A stretch of DNA of 64,000 nt, taken from contig NC_079881.1 of assembly GCF_029227915.1 (NCBI RefSeq), positions 11,011,501 to 11,075,500 on the forward strand, in the 5' to 3' direction. Positions 24,754 through 34,982 of the stretch are shown piece by piece. The notes beneath the pieces are model-generated. The model had not been told where the DNA came from and did not search any database. It worked only from the letters and a program-made list of their open reading frames with translations. The stretch is from Hydractinia symbiolongicarpus. Taxonomy: Eukaryota; Cnidaria; Hydrozoa; Anthoathecata; Hydractiniidae. Every line of letters starts with the position of its first letter. Position 1 is the first letter of the stretch. A program made the translations under genes and the position numbers.

Positions 24754-27700
24754 ATGGTTACAAAGCAGAAAGAAATGCCGATTTTGTTCGGAACTTGTAT
24801 GCTCTGCGTTCTTTCGTTATGTGTTGGATTAGCATATGGTAAAAATTGTGTTCCAGTTGCAACCTGTAAATTCTATACCAGTACAGATATGAGATGCGAC
24901 AGCCCTACTGCGAAATACTTGCCGAATATAACCTCCTATGAGTTGGAAATATTAAAAGTGAATTATCCGATATTAAAAGAAATTCCTGATTATTTCTTCC
25001 AACGATTTGGAAAATTGAAATCTCTGAGGTTCTTTTGGGGTAATTTTAGACAGCTTTCGAAGTATTCCTTATCTGGACTTTCCAACCTCACGACTTTAGT
25101 CATAAAATTTTCTCAACTACGTGTGCTGCATCTAAAAACATTCACGAATTTGACACAATTAGAATATTTAGCACTGCAAGTAAACAAATTGGAAATCATC
25201 CCTAAAGAAGCATTTTCAAACCTTCATTATCTCTCATCCTTGCATCTTTCTGGTAACAACATTAATTATATCGATTTGATAATGCCTGAGGATTCTGTCC
25301 TGAAGTATTTTTATTTGAATCACAATGCAATACAGACAATATCGAGGTCAACATTTGAAAATCTGTCACATTTAAAATACGTCCATCTGGAATATAACTT
25401 GATTGGAAGTTTACCGCATGGCATACTTGAAAATACGAAAGTGCACTCTTTTACACTTTCCAACAATAAAATCAAAAAGTTGGAACGTGAAACTTTCAGA
25501 CAAGCGACATACTTGCAATTCGTTGATTTGAGTACAAACCTTATTAAAAGTATAGAACCTATGACTTTTCGGGACTTGTTCTTAGACAATAACAAAGTCA
25601 CGATCCTTAAAAATAACACGTTTTATCGATTAACAAATTTAATATTCCTAGTACTACACGAAAACATCATCACCAATATCGAACAAAATGCATTTCACAG
25701 CTTAAGAAGTTTTAGAACATTATATCTCCAAAACAACTTGATAAAATCCATCAATCGTGGTGTATTAAACCAACTGGGTAACATGTCAACTTTAAGACTT
25801 TCACATAATAACATTGGGATGTTGGAATATGGAACATTTGAAGGATGTAAGTCTCTCACAAATTTATATTTGGATAATAATATTATTACCAGAATTGATG
25901 CTCATGCATTTGCACCTTTTCGAGGTTAAAAAATCTGTTATCCGTTTATTTGTAACACAACAAATTAGTCGAGATTGATTTCGCTTTTTTTAACAAAACC
26001 TCTCGATTAACAGGTCTATACATCAATTCTAATTACATCAAAATGGTGAAAAATTCTTTTTCCAGAGGACTGCCAATTTTGCTAAAATCATATTTGGGCA
26101 ACAACGAAATAATGTCTTTAAAAGATACAGTTTTTGTTTGACTTTCGTCCTTATGGCTTTTATACTTGAATAAAAACAAGATAACTAAACTACCTCCAAA
26201 TATATTTCGTCCACTCAAAAAGTTAAATGACATCGATTTGAGCAGTAACAAAATAGTAACATTACCACACAACGCATTCTATGGTATGAAGAGCCTAAGA
26301 CGGCTCTCCTTGGATAACAATAGAATGTCTAAAGTATCAACTTCAGCCTTCCCTGAAATGCTAAGTATTAGAGACATCAATCTGAAAAATAACGCGCTGA
26401 AGAATATAGAAGAGGATTTTCTGAGAAAGTTAAGAATTTGAGAAGTTTGAACATTGAGGGTAATTGCATCAGAAAACTTCAATCTGGAATGTTTAATAGT
26501 TCAGCTCGTCTGAGCAGGTTATATCTGGGTAACAATAAAATAAGATATATTGATAAAAAGTCATTAAATGGTTTAAAATCCTTAAGTTTTGTTTACCTGA
26601 GTAAAAATAACATTTCCAGCTAGCCACTAAATCTATTTTTGTATAACCCAGCCTTACACACAATCAGATTGGATAACAACAACATTAAATACATATATGA
26701 TGGCACATTTAATCAGCTGAAAAATCTACATACCTTAAATATCAGCAATAATTGGCTCGAAATTATGGAAGAGGACGCATTTGTAGATTTAGTGTCGTTG
26801 AATACATTCGACCTTTCTAAAAATCAACTGAAAGTCCTGCATTCGACAATATTTACAAATTTTTCAAAAATAAAAACTTTAGATTTAAGCAAAAACATGC
26901 TTAACAAAGTTTCAACTGAAATATTTAATAACACCAGAGGTTTGACCAGTCTTAATCTAAACCATAACTAGTTTTCTGTGTTACCTTTGTCCATTAGAAG
27001 TTTAAGTTATTTGCACCATCTTGAATTGAGTCATAATTTATTAATGAACTTACACCTGGTGTCTTTAATAGATTAAATCGGTTAACATATCTCAATTTTC
27101 GAAACAACTATATCAAACGGTTCAACGGTGACGAATTTGCTGGACTGTCACAAATTACAAGTCTCGACAGCGCAAATAATCTTTTAGACACTTTACCAGA
27201 AGGTTTGTTTGACAATACCATTAACTTGAATTATTTGGATTTAGGCGGCAACAAATTTAAAGTGATTTCAAACTTTTCAAAACTTTCGAAACTATTAAAA
27301 CTTGATCTAAAACTTAATCAGATTTTAGGCATATCTCCTGCAGCGTTTAAGGAAATGAAAGTTTTAAAATACTTAGATTTGTCACAGAACCGTTTAAAAC
27401 ACGTTGGAAATTTGTTGTTGGAGAATAAAAATCTGGAGAAGTTATATTTAGCTGGAAACGAATTGGAAGATATTAGTTTGAAAGAGACGAAAAAGAAGTT
27501 ACTTGAAATATTATTCAGAGGAAGTCGTTTGTACCATATTTCACAGGATTTGTTTCCCAACACACTAAAAGTGCTCGACCTATTCGAAAATTTCATTACT
27601 AGTGTTTCTGTAAACACTTTTGACAACATGGTTGGTTTAAACAAAATTCTATTGGCTAACAATTCTATCAAATCATTGGATCCCCATTCACCTTGAGAGA

Positions 27701-28168
27701 CTTCAGTTACTTGACATTAGATATAATCTCCATATCATGGTCAGTTTTGTGAACATACCATTAAGAAATGGATTGTCATTGGATTGGATACAGCGTTCTT
27801 TTGCATTTTATTAATCCTTGTTGGGGTGTTTGTTTTGAAGAGATGCCAGAAACTTAAGTCAGCCAAGGTATGGATAATTATTTCCAACAACCTTTTTATT
27901 TGTATGTACGCTGGATGAACGCGCAAGACGGTAAAATGGCTTTCCAATGATGATTGGAGAACTTTAAGCAAGTAGCCATTTACGAGAAGTTCGCAGGAAA
28001 AGTTTGAAACTGTCTAAAAAATTTTAGAAAATGTTTGGAAACTATTAGGCTGTGAAGGGTTAAGTATTTATTCTTGATATAATGCAATTATACTTTTTAT
28101 ACAGGAGAAAGGTTGTGTGGTCAACTCAAGTAGCAACCAATATCGCACAAATTATGAAGAAAGAAAAG
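24754..28168 (+). pseudogene. Leucine-rich-repeat transmembrane receptor, broken
   Basis: Starts with an N-terminal signal peptide (LCVLSLCVGLAYG) and a short Cys-containing cap. It then reads through more than twenty ~24-residue LRRs of the LxxLxLxxNxI type. The first open piece (24754-25929, 391 codons) ends at a TAA. LRR coding then continues in changing frames: 25930-26165 with shifts, 26166-26441, 26438-26623 (TAG), 26639-26971 (TAG) and about 27050-27696. A transmembrane helix (FCILLILVGVFVL) with a basic stop-transfer follows at 27790-27865, then a small cytoplasmic exon (about 28105-28168). At least three frameshifts and several stops show that it no longer makes the full receptor. 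The first 391 codons could still give a secreted LRR protein. The Polinton is inserted about 550 bp downstream. Confidence 0.85.
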
Positions 28169-28169
28169 T

Positions 28170-28719
28170 AAATCTTTGACTTTTCTTTTTTTAATTTTTT
28201 TACACTAAACAAAATACTGAGTCTACCTACTCTTTTAAAGGCGGAACTCGGCAAAATAATAAACTAGGGAAACACAACAAATGAGAAAGCACACAGAAAT
28301 GAAGGTCTGAACACATGAACTCTTATAACGTGTAGTGAAGATAAGTGAAGATGAGTGTCAAGAAAACGATGAAGCTAATATATGTGATAATGGAGTATAC
28401 GAAAAAGCGTAATTCGTGATGAAAACTGTTAAGATGACATTTTGTAATGAGATTAACTTGACGCTCTCATTAGCTTTAATGTGCGATGTTAAGAGAGTCC
28501 ATTGTAAGGATTTGGGAGTGGTATTGCTGATGTGATCACTTTTCGACCGTTTAAAGATGCCTGCTTTTGGAGTGTAAGAGATTAGCCAGTAGATGAATAT
28601 GCTCTGTTAAACTTTCCATTGCTTAGTTATTGACTTATTAAAAGGGTTTGTTATTTTTGTATTTTTATTCATTTATTTTTATTACAATTTGCTAATTATT
28701 ATTATTTTATTGCTACGAA
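28170..28719. other. Spacer before the Polinton
   Basis: No gene recognised. Ends in the TACGAA (28714-28719) target duplication. Confidence 0.6.
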
Positions 28720-28999
28720 AGAGATAGGGAAATGCCGATGTTGGTGCAATCATGTCAAATAAGCGGGCATCCACGTTAAATCAACGTAAAAAAGGCCCAT
28801 ACCACCCCTTAGCGATTAATATTCTGTACCATTCCACGTCAAATTATAGATCATCCCCGTTAAATCAACGATATCTGTCCAAAACCCCCTCCACCCCGCC
28901 GTGTCCCATGGGTCCCTCCCCACCCTCATCTGTCGTGCCCTATAAATTATAGTGATATGTGTGTCTATAATGGCCTCTAGCCAGTGTGGTAATACCATC
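28720..28999 (+). repeat. Polinton left terminal inverted repeat
   Basis: Reverse complement of 43459-43737. The whole block looks identical apart from one extra terminal A on this side. It contains an antisense copy of the last 19 codons of polB. The open frame inside it is mirrored in the other repeat and is not a gene. Confidence 0.95.
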
Positions 29000-29065
29000 A
29001 ATGATAATAAAACATAAATAAATAACAACACGCAAGCAGTTTTTTGTTAACTTGTAAAACCATCT

Positions 29066-29212
29066 GTCAATCAAACGCTTATAACAATAGGATTTTACAT
29101 ACCAGAAAGTTGTTTATATAAGAAAAAAGTCAAAACGAAAGTAGCCGTTGCTAAGGATATTTGGTATGTAAGGAATGCATTGTTTCTCTATTGTTATTCT
29201 GGCTTGATTGAC
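29066..29212. repeat. Imperfect subterminal inverted repeat
   Basis: Three blocks are mirrored in order: GTCAATCAA / TTGATTGAC, ATAACAATAG / CTATTGTTAT and TACATACCA / TGGTATGTA. Left blocks are at 29066-29104, right blocks at 29162-29212. It lies between the left terminal repeat and the 3' end of the 401-residue gene (stop at 29232), so it could end that transcript or be a replication-related structure. Confidence 0.7.
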
Positions 29213-29231
29213 ATTTAATTGACGTCATTCT

Positions 29232-30437
29232 TTATCTAAACAAATACCATATGAAATAACCTGTTGTCATAACAATCACAAGAGCGATCTTCTCATCTTC
29301 GTGTGTAGGAGGAGTATCTTTGTGGTAAGGTGCAGTAATGTGTTTATCTGTAGTATCCACGTGGTGTACGGTAATGTGTTTATCAGGATGATCAGGATGG
29401 ATATCAGGATGATCGGAGGTTACAGACTTCTTTTTAGTTATCTTTTTATGTGATTCGGTTGTTTTTTCGGTAACATTGACCTTTCGATTAATACCAATGG
29501 TAAGATCTTCACCAGATATCAAAATCTTGTTGTTGTAACCCACCACACCCGTCTTAATTCTGAGATTCATGTCACTAGGTAACATATAAATACCTTGTCC
29601 AACCGAATAATCAACCTTACTTGAAGCGTAGTTTAACGTATCCTGATAACGTTTAATGTCCTCCTGAATATCAACCCTACGGTTAACAATGTCTTCAAGG
29701 TTATTCATAAAAACTCTTTGGGCGGTCAGAGCACTTGAATCATTACCAAGGATGGAGGAGCGTGCTGAGGCCTGAGAACTAAGAACAAGATAGGCATAGG
29801 CCCTAACACTGCTTGAGATCTTCACAAGGCCCGTTTTTGTAAATCCATCGGATTTTTCCACAATCCACCGCGTCATGGAGTCGTTAGTGAAATAACTCAA
29901 CCCGGGAGTTGGATAGTCTTTACGTCTTTTTTGATATGAACTAAAAAAGTACTGACCTCTGTATTTCATGGGGTTGGAATCAACATCATACTCGCCACAG
30001 ATTTTTAGAAATTCCTCATTTGAATAAGGATTATCATATTGATTAAAACTATCCTCAAAGGGTAGAGGTGTCTGTAGGCGCTTAATGATTCGTCTAATGT
30101 GATAATACACATGAAAACGATATATCGACCTGACCATAAATCTACCATCCTTCAGGTGTTCGGAACTTACCCCACAGGCACTTGAAGCGCACCAAGTGGC
30201 GAAATTTAGCTGGGTTTGCCATAGTCTAAAAGGTTGCTCATTCCAAATTCTCATACGTTGCGCGTTCTGACTAAGTTCATAATTGGTAAAAATATTAGGA
30301 AAGGAAGCGGGGAAAGAACCACTTTCGGACACAATAATAGCCTGTTTGTACAGATCCCTAGCGCTCAATATTTGAAGATCCAGACCTCCATTTGGTTTAT
30401 ATGTCGCATTCGGGTTATATCTGAAAATGTCATCCAT
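29232..30437 (-). CDS. Polinton conserved protein, 401 residues, C-terminal membrane anchor
   Basis: Complete frame. The N-terminal three quarters are soluble, with SGSFPASFPNIFTNYELSQN and WQTQLNFATWCASSACG, a stretch I recognise as typical of cnidarian Polinton proteins encoded beside a terminal repeat. Near the C-terminus there is a His/Asp/Lys-rich low-complexity tail (repeats of HPD, DKHIT) and then a single hydrophobic helix at the very end (IALVIVMTTGYFIWYLF). Its start codon is only 38 bases from the divergent minor capsid gene, so the two probably share a promoter region. The place next to the capsid genes suggests a virion or assembly role; the function is unknown. Confidence 0.8.
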   Translation of the reverse strand: MDDIFRYNPNATYKPNGGLDLQILSARDLYKQAIIVSESGSFPASFPNIFTNYELSQNAQRMRIWNEQPFRLWQTQLNFATWCASSACGVSSEHLKDGRFMVRSIYRFHVYYHIRRIIKRLQTPLPFEDSFNQYDNPYSNEEFLKICGEYDVDSNPMKYRGQYFFSSYQKRRKDYPTPGLSYFTNDSMTRWIVEKSDGFTKTGLVKISSSVRAYAYLVLSSQASARSSILGNDSSALTAQRVFMNNLEDIVNRRVDIQEDIKRYQDTLNYASSKVDYSVGQGIYMLPSDMNLRIKTGVVGYNNKILISGEDLTIGINRKVNVTEKTTESHKKITKKKSVTSDHPDIHPDHPDKHITVHHVDTTDKHITAPYHKDTPPTHEDEKIALVIVMTTGYFIWYLFR

Positions 30438-30475
30438 TCTTTGATTTAAATATATTCACAATCTCTAATATAATA
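30438..30475. promoter_or_regulatory. Divergent promoter region, Polinton left arm
   Basis: 38 AT-rich bases separate two outward-facing start codons (minus-strand gene starting 30437, plus-strand gene starting 30476). The size and position imply a shared bidirectional promoter; no defined motif was recognised. Confidence 0.5.
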
Positions 30476-31042
30476 ATGTATATCACAATAAAGGACGTAA
30501 ATAGCGAGAAGAAAATCTATTTGTATCAACCGATAGACAACTCACATGGTACAAAGGAGGTTGCGATCGTGGAGACGTTTTCGGATAATGTCACATATGT
30601 AGCTACGGCTCCAATAGATATACCCTTGGCTGATGGAGTTACCACGGTTAGGTTACCACAGGGTCAGCACTACACGGGGAGGGAGTTGAATTCAATCGTG
30701 AGAGGTGATGTAAAATCAACACCACTAGCTAGAAACTCTAAGTTGGGTAAAATATTCAATCTAGGGGGTATAACAGAACTACATTTTAATCTTAATGAAT
30801 TGGATAATTCATTAAATCTTAAAGATGGTGAATATAGCAACAACCTGATGACATATCATATATCCGAGTATGGTGGTGATTTTACATATATTGAACCGAA
30901 AAATCCGCAATATAAGAAACTAAAGAAAGGTTTACTTCAATCACTTACCATGAGAGTCACAGGTCAGGATGGTAAGGTGCTATGGGGTGGTATGAAGACA
31001 ACAGTTACCTTACACATAAGAGATACATCTAGTGAGCATTAA
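30476..31042 (+). CDS. Polinton minor capsid (penton-like) protein, 188 residues
   Basis: Complete small beta-rich protein with alternating strands and no membrane segment. It lies directly upstream of the major capsid gene, where Polintons carry the single jelly-roll minor capsid protein that fills the capsid vertices. The C-terminal strand pattern (LTMRVTGQDGK, TTVTLHIRD) fits that family. The assignment rests on position, size and strand pattern. The ATG is kept because it follows the divergent spacer. Confidence 0.65.
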   Translation: MYITIKDVNSEKKIYLYQPIDNSHGTKEVAIVETFSDNVTYVATAPIDIPLADGVTTVRLPQGQHYTGRELNSIVRGDVKSTPLARNSKLGKIFNLGGITELHFNLNELDNSLNLKDGEYSNNLMTYHISEYGGDFTYIEPKNPQYKKLKKGLLQSLTMRVTGQDGKVLWGGMKTTVTLHIRDTSSEH

Positions 31043-31084
31043 CCGAATTAAAGTAAAATAAAATAAAAAGTAATATGGAATAGC

Positions 31085-32404
31085 ATGGAATACGGGAAAA
31101 AGTTAAACCCAGAACGTTCACTTAGAACCGCACATGGCGTAAAAGGAACGCATCAAAAAGTAATTGTCACTCACAACCCAAGTGAGATTGATCAGAACCA
31201 GTTACTCCTGATTAGGTTCCCTAATTTAGGTAACGATGATGTCATTGTTCCGGGTACTTCGAAACTAAGTTTCGACATTGATCTCGAGTCAAAAGCCGAC
31301 ACGAAGAGAACATTGGTCTCTAACATCGGGAGGGCAATTGTTAAAAAGCTAGCTATCAAGTTCGAGGGTACTGAGATTCTGAGCATTGATGACTTTGATA
31401 TTTTCGGATGCTACAGAGATTTATGGCTGACAAAGCATGAGAAGGGGAACTCAATCAAACAGGGTATCATATCCGATGATGGTTGCACGGAAAATTGCAT
31501 GAAACTGAGAGTTGGAGCCGCGGATAAAGACGCATCGGAGGTCGCGGACAAAGCCATTTATGATGCATACAAAAATAAGTTCACCATACCGCTGGATTTC
31601 GAAATGTTGGATAGCACGATCCCATATTATCAAGCTGGATTAGGGAATAGGCTGTGTTATGAGATAACATTCAACAATTATGACAGGGTAGTACTATCAA
31701 CCCCAACCAAACCTTCCGGTTCGGCCTCGGCACCGGCACCGGATGCTAAATACAAAATCTCCAACATATCTCTCTAATATGAGATTGTGACACAACCGAC
31801 ACTTGCCAGATTCATTTCAAATGAATACGAAAACATGGCCGTACTTTATGACAGATTTCTGAGACATAGACAAATTAGGGTGGATAAGTCAGACACAACG
31901 TGGAATTGGTCGTTCAATACACCATGCAAGTCCCTGAAGGGTATATTGGTTCTGTTTGAGGAAGAGAAAGCTTACAAACGAGATACAGGTAGGTTCTACA
32001 ATCCTAAGATCAAAAAGGTATCCGCTATAGTTGAGGGTAAGCCTAACCAACTTTTCGCTCAGGGAATGCAACCGTTTGAGCATTATGGTGAAATATGCAA
32101 GTATTTTGCAGAGGGTAAGCAAAGGGATGGTAACGCAGGTGAAATACAAAAACATTTGCAACTACATGATGTGAAGGTGGCGGACTACCTAACCACGAAA
32201 TATGCTCTATGGCTGGATTTCAGAACCATAGATGAAAACTCACTGCACGGGACCGGCCGACGGATTGAAAATGCGAGCGAGGGCATCACACTGCAAGTTG
32301 AAAAGACGGCCGAGGCAGCGGGATCCTTAAACGCCTACATATATCTAATCATGGATGCTCAATTAAATATTCAAAACGGTGAAATTATGGATGTACTATA
32401 TTAA
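31085..32404 (+). pseudogene. Polinton double jelly-roll major capsid protein, in-frame stop
   Basis: One continuous frame of about 440 codons, interrupted by a single TAA at 31775-31777, roughly at the junction of the two jelly-roll domains. The first half contains NPSEIDQNQLLLIRFPNLG. The second contains DKSDTTWNWSFNTPCKSLKG, FYNPKIKKVS and LNAYIYLIMDAQLNIQNG, characteristic of Polinton/adintovirus hexon-like proteins that form the capsid shell. There is no frameshift; the frame continues in register after the stop. Either the gene is inactivated, or the stop is read through, or it is a sequence error. The ATPase gene starts two bases after its stop, so the two are probably one transcription unit. 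Confidence 0.85.
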
Positions 32405-32405
32405 G

Positions 32406-33002
32406 ATGGACTACATGAAAGATCCTCACACGGCACTATTCGTCGGTCCAACGGGCTGCGGAAAATCCAAACGCGTTGTAACACTACTAGAGAGTGAATA
32501 CTTTGATCACTTCGATTTCATTGTGATTATATGTCCAACATCAAGATGGAACAAGACATATATGTGTCGAAAATGGTTCTGGAGGGATAAATATGTGATT
32601 CTAATTGAGCCCAGAGGTATGTTGTATGAATGGATCCAAAAGATGACGGATTTATTCGCGGGATACAAAACATTATTCCTGATCGATGACATCATCGCGG
32701 ATGAGAAACTGGACAAAAAGAGGCAACCATTGCTGGAGCTGGCCATCAGCGGTCGGCATCGAAACCACACAATGTGGTTACTCACACAATCATAAACCGC
32801 GATACCGAAGAACTTACGAAGGCAGGCAAAAATGTTATATGTGTGGTATCCAAAGGACAGACATGATCTCGCAACTATACACGAGGAGAATGGTGTCATT
32901 GAATCATCAGAGATCCAGAAGGTTAAGGAAAGGCTAAAAGATAGCAAATATACACATTTAGTCATGAGGATGGAACATCCAAGAACCCACGTGATTTGCT
33001 AG
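32406..33002 (+). pseudogene. Polinton A32-like packaging ATPase, in-frame stop
   Basis: FtsK/HerA-superfamily ATPase of the type that pumps DNA into double jelly-roll capsids. Walker A GPTGCGKS stands near residues 13-20 and Walker B LFLIDD near residues 90-96; RHRNHTMWLLTQ follows as the sensor/arginine-finger area. The frame is broken by TAA at 32793-32795 immediately after that motif. It then runs on in the same register for about 68 codons to TAG at 33000-33002. I chose ATG 32406 rather than the upstream in-frame ATG at 32379 because it follows the capsid stop. A perfect hairpin stands 12 bases after the final stop. Confidence 0.85.
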
Positions 33003-33013
33003 ATTGGAAGTTT

Positions 33014-33038
33014 TTTGTTACAAGACCCTTGTAACAAA
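33014..33038. terminator. Perfect 11 bp hairpin after the ATPase gene
   Basis: TTTGTTACAAG and CTTGTAACAAA pair around a three-base loop. It sits between the end of the capsid/ATPase unit (33002) and the next gene (33080). The GTTAC/GTAAC core is shared with hairpins at 34944 and 38955. Confidence 0.75.
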
Positions 33039-33079
33039 TCTATAGGAAAACTATAGGAAAACTACAGTACTATCCTATA

Positions 33080-33685
33080 ATGATAGAATATATAAATTTC
33101 ATATTACTGGTGATAGCTGTAGTGCTATTGCTGGTATTGGTTAGTTTCTGTCTTTTTTGTATTAAAAAATACCTATCACTATTGAAAATGGCTGAAACCG
33201 CAATTGACAACCTAATTTTTATCGAGAACCAGGATGATGGTAAGAGACAGAAATTGCTCGAGTGCGTGCTGACGGGAAATAGCAAGTTATATCTTGGTAA
33301 GATGTATACGGAGACGGAGATCCAGAAGCTCAAGAATGATGAGGTGGATAAACTTTTCACAATATACGAGGCTAAACTGTCCGGTCAAATGGTAAAGTCT
33401 CTAGGGGAGTCAATAATCCACATGTACTCCCTGGGTGCCTGTACAGCCCTAGGTATAAAAAATCAAAAAGCTCTGAGTGATGACCTGGAGAATGATCCAT
33501 TCCTAAACTCGGCACTCCAAAGGTTCACATGTGATCTATATTATAAGTTCGGATCACTACTATCACCAATCAGTGTAGGTTTAATAACAGGTAGGCATTA
33601 TATCGCGGGAAAAAATTTAAACAATATCGATACGGATACTAAAGATGTCGGATACTCCAGTTCAGGTGACAACGAAGAACCCTAA
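33080..33685 (+). CDS. Polinton conserved membrane protein, 201 residues
   Basis: An N-terminal hydrophobic helix (INFILLVIAVVLLLVLVSFCLFC) is followed by an alpha-helical soluble domain with SKLYLGKMYTETEIQKL, GQMVKSLGESIIHMYSLG, DDLENDPFLNSALQRFTCDL and YYKFGSLLSPISVGLITG. I recognise it as a family repeatedly found in cnidarian Polintons, of unknown function. Its 3' end overlaps the next gene by about 41 bases in another frame. A type III or signal-anchored virion membrane protein is a reasonable guess only. Confidence 0.75.
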   Translation: MIEYINFILLVIAVVLLLVLVSFCLFCIKKYLSLLKMAETAIDNLIFIENQDDGKRQKLLECVLTGNSKLYLGKMYTETEIQKLKNDEVDKLFTIYEAKLSGQMVKSLGESIIHMYSLGACTALGIKNQKALSDDLENDPFLNSALQRFTCDLYYKFGSLLSPISVGLITGRHYIAGKNLNNIDTDTKDVGYSSSGDNEEP

Positions 33686-34063
33686 AAAGGTTGAGGCCGG
33701 TAAGAGGCTGGCTGAATACAACCGTAAAAATAGGGAAGAATATAAAAGATTGCTCATGGCTCAGACGGAGGCACAGTGGCACCTCAGACACAAACCCGGC
33801 CGGCACCTCAGACACACTCAGCACCTCAGACACAGTTGGAGGATCCTAAGGATATTGTCATTGGGGATTCTGTGACAGATGGCCCTAAACACGGTGGAGT
33901 GAACTACACAATAATGGGTGGTGGTGGGGTGATAGTACTTGTCTTAATTGGTGCTTATTTCATGTATAAAAATAAGGACAAAAATATTAAGGTGAAGGGT
34001 ACCCCACCAAGTAACTCAGGTAATAAAAAAACTATGAGAATAAGTAAGCTTGAAATGGAATAA
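33645..34063 (+). pseudogene. Polinton small basic/membrane protein, frameshifted
   Basis: The first 44 codons (frame starting 33645) encode a basic segment with KNPKKVEAGKRLAEYNRK. The rest, in another frame from about 33776, encodes a Pro/Gln-rich repeat linker (APQTQ) and a glycine-rich transmembrane helix (IMGGGGVIVLVLIGAYFMY) with a basic tail. The break lies at about 33768-33776, where an ACCTCAGACACA unit begins to repeat, so slippage is a natural cause. The basic head plus C-terminal membrane anchor is a common layout in this element group. The role is unknown. Confidence 0.65.
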
Positions 34064-34107
34064 AGGGATAATATCGCGATAATATAATCTTGAAGTAAAT
34101 ATAAGAC

Positions 34108-34335
34108 ATGGATAAGAAAAGTATAGTCAACGATATTTATAAAGCATCGGTCGTATGCGTTTTCGCTGTGGGCTATTCAATGCTCGGGAAAAAGGTATTA
34201 AAAATGACACCACCCTCAATTCAGAAGTTTGACCTGGAAGATACCGGAAAGCTTGTAGCCATAGTCGCCGCAAGTGAGATGTCAAGAGAATATCTAGTTA
34301 AGCAAAAAATTTTACCTGAAACTATAAATATATAA
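34108..34335 (+). CDS. Small Polinton membrane protein, 75 residues
   Basis: One weakly hydrophobic helix (ASVVCVFAVGYSMLG) is followed by an amphipathic C-terminal half. The stop codon overlaps the start of the next small gene as TAATG, suggesting tight coupling. Function unknown. Confidence 0.65.
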   Translation: MDKKSIVNDIYKASVVCVFAVGYSMLGKKVLKMTPPSIQKFDLEDTGKLVAIVAASEMSREYLVKQKILPETINI

Positions 34336-34466
34336 TGTTGCGAATACTGGAATGGTTGGTCTGGGTTTTATATCGACGTAAGAAAGTTGAGAGTATTTTA
34401 CCCAAGGTGGAATACACGGAGGTGGATGCGGATGTCATAGACTCCGAAGCTATCGTATTAAAATAA
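34335..34466 (+). CDS. Very small Polinton protein, 43 residues
   Basis: The ATG overlaps the previous stop (TAATG at 34333-34337). An N-terminal aromatic/hydrophobic segment (LRILEWLVWVLY) is followed by basic residues and an acidic tail ending in Lys. It fits in the gap between two genes on the same strand. It may be a real small membrane-associated protein; support is position and composition only. Confidence 0.5.
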   Translation: MLRILEWLVWVLYRRKKVESILPKVEYTEVDADVIDSEAIVLK

Positions 34467-34500
34467 CAACACTAAATTATACTGTAGTAGTATATGAAAC

Positions 34501-34926
34501 ATGGCTTCAATTGCAATGATGTTGGGAGGTGCCTTCGCGAACGCTTTGGCTTTCACCGGATCAAGCTACCTCTTTTCAAGTTTATCCAAGGATAGGATAG
34601 ATAAGGAACGGAAGCGGCATGATCTGGCCATAGAACAACTGCAGAAGGCTCAGGTTATATGGCAACGTAAAAGACAAGAGAGGGTGGACTTTATCAATAA
34701 GCAGCTCAGACTTGAGAAGAAGGCCGAGGGTAAATTCACAGAGCTGGATGATGCCATGCGTGAATATAAAAAAGTTTTTGGAGGATCAACCCTCACAGAT
34801 ATTCCGCGCGAACCCGTATTGAGCGACTTTTATACACCCAGCAATGGCCAGCATGAACGGGAATTGGCATTTATCGCGCTAAGCATGATTGGTGTCGGGG
34901 GCGCCGTGTGGTATTTCGAAAAATAG
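34501..34926 (+). CDS. Polinton coiled-coil membrane protein, 141 residues
   Basis: A small-residue-rich hydrophobic N-terminus (MMLGGAFANALAFTGSSYLF), a highly charged helical middle (KERKRHDLAIEQLQKAQVIWQRKRQERVD) predicted to form a coiled coil, and a hydrophobic C-terminal helix (LAFIALSMIGVGGAVWYF). Both ends could sit in or on a membrane. The gene is convergent with the next, with a hairpin between. Function unknown. Confidence 0.7.
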   Translation: MASIAMMLGGAFANALAFTGSSYLFSSLSKDRIDKERKRHDLAIEQLQKAQVIWQRKRQERVDFINKQLRLEKKAEGKFTELDDAMREYKKVFGGSTLTDIPREPVLSDFYTPSNGQHERELAFIALSMIGVGGAVWYFEK

Positions 34927-34943
34927 TACGATACCACAGGTAT

Positions 34944-34968
34944 TATGTTACATGTGTCATGTAACATA
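34944..34968. terminator. Perfect 11 bp hairpin between convergent genes
   Basis: TATGTTACATG and CATGTAACATA pair around a three-base loop. It lies in the 56 base gap between two convergent stops (34926 plus strand, 34983 minus strand) and could serve both transcripts. Confidence 0.75.
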
Positions 34969-34982
34969 TATTCCAGATTCCA

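Noticed and set aside
28752-28952. 66-codon frame mirrored at 43506-43706
   Set aside because: Lies in the terminal inverted repeats and is antisense to non-coding and polB-end sequence; identity is due to the repeats.
31775-32795. TAA reassigned as a sense codon
   Set aside because: Host and element genes here use TAA as a normal stop (for example WBP2 at 21094-21096), so a code change is not supported by two internal TAAs.
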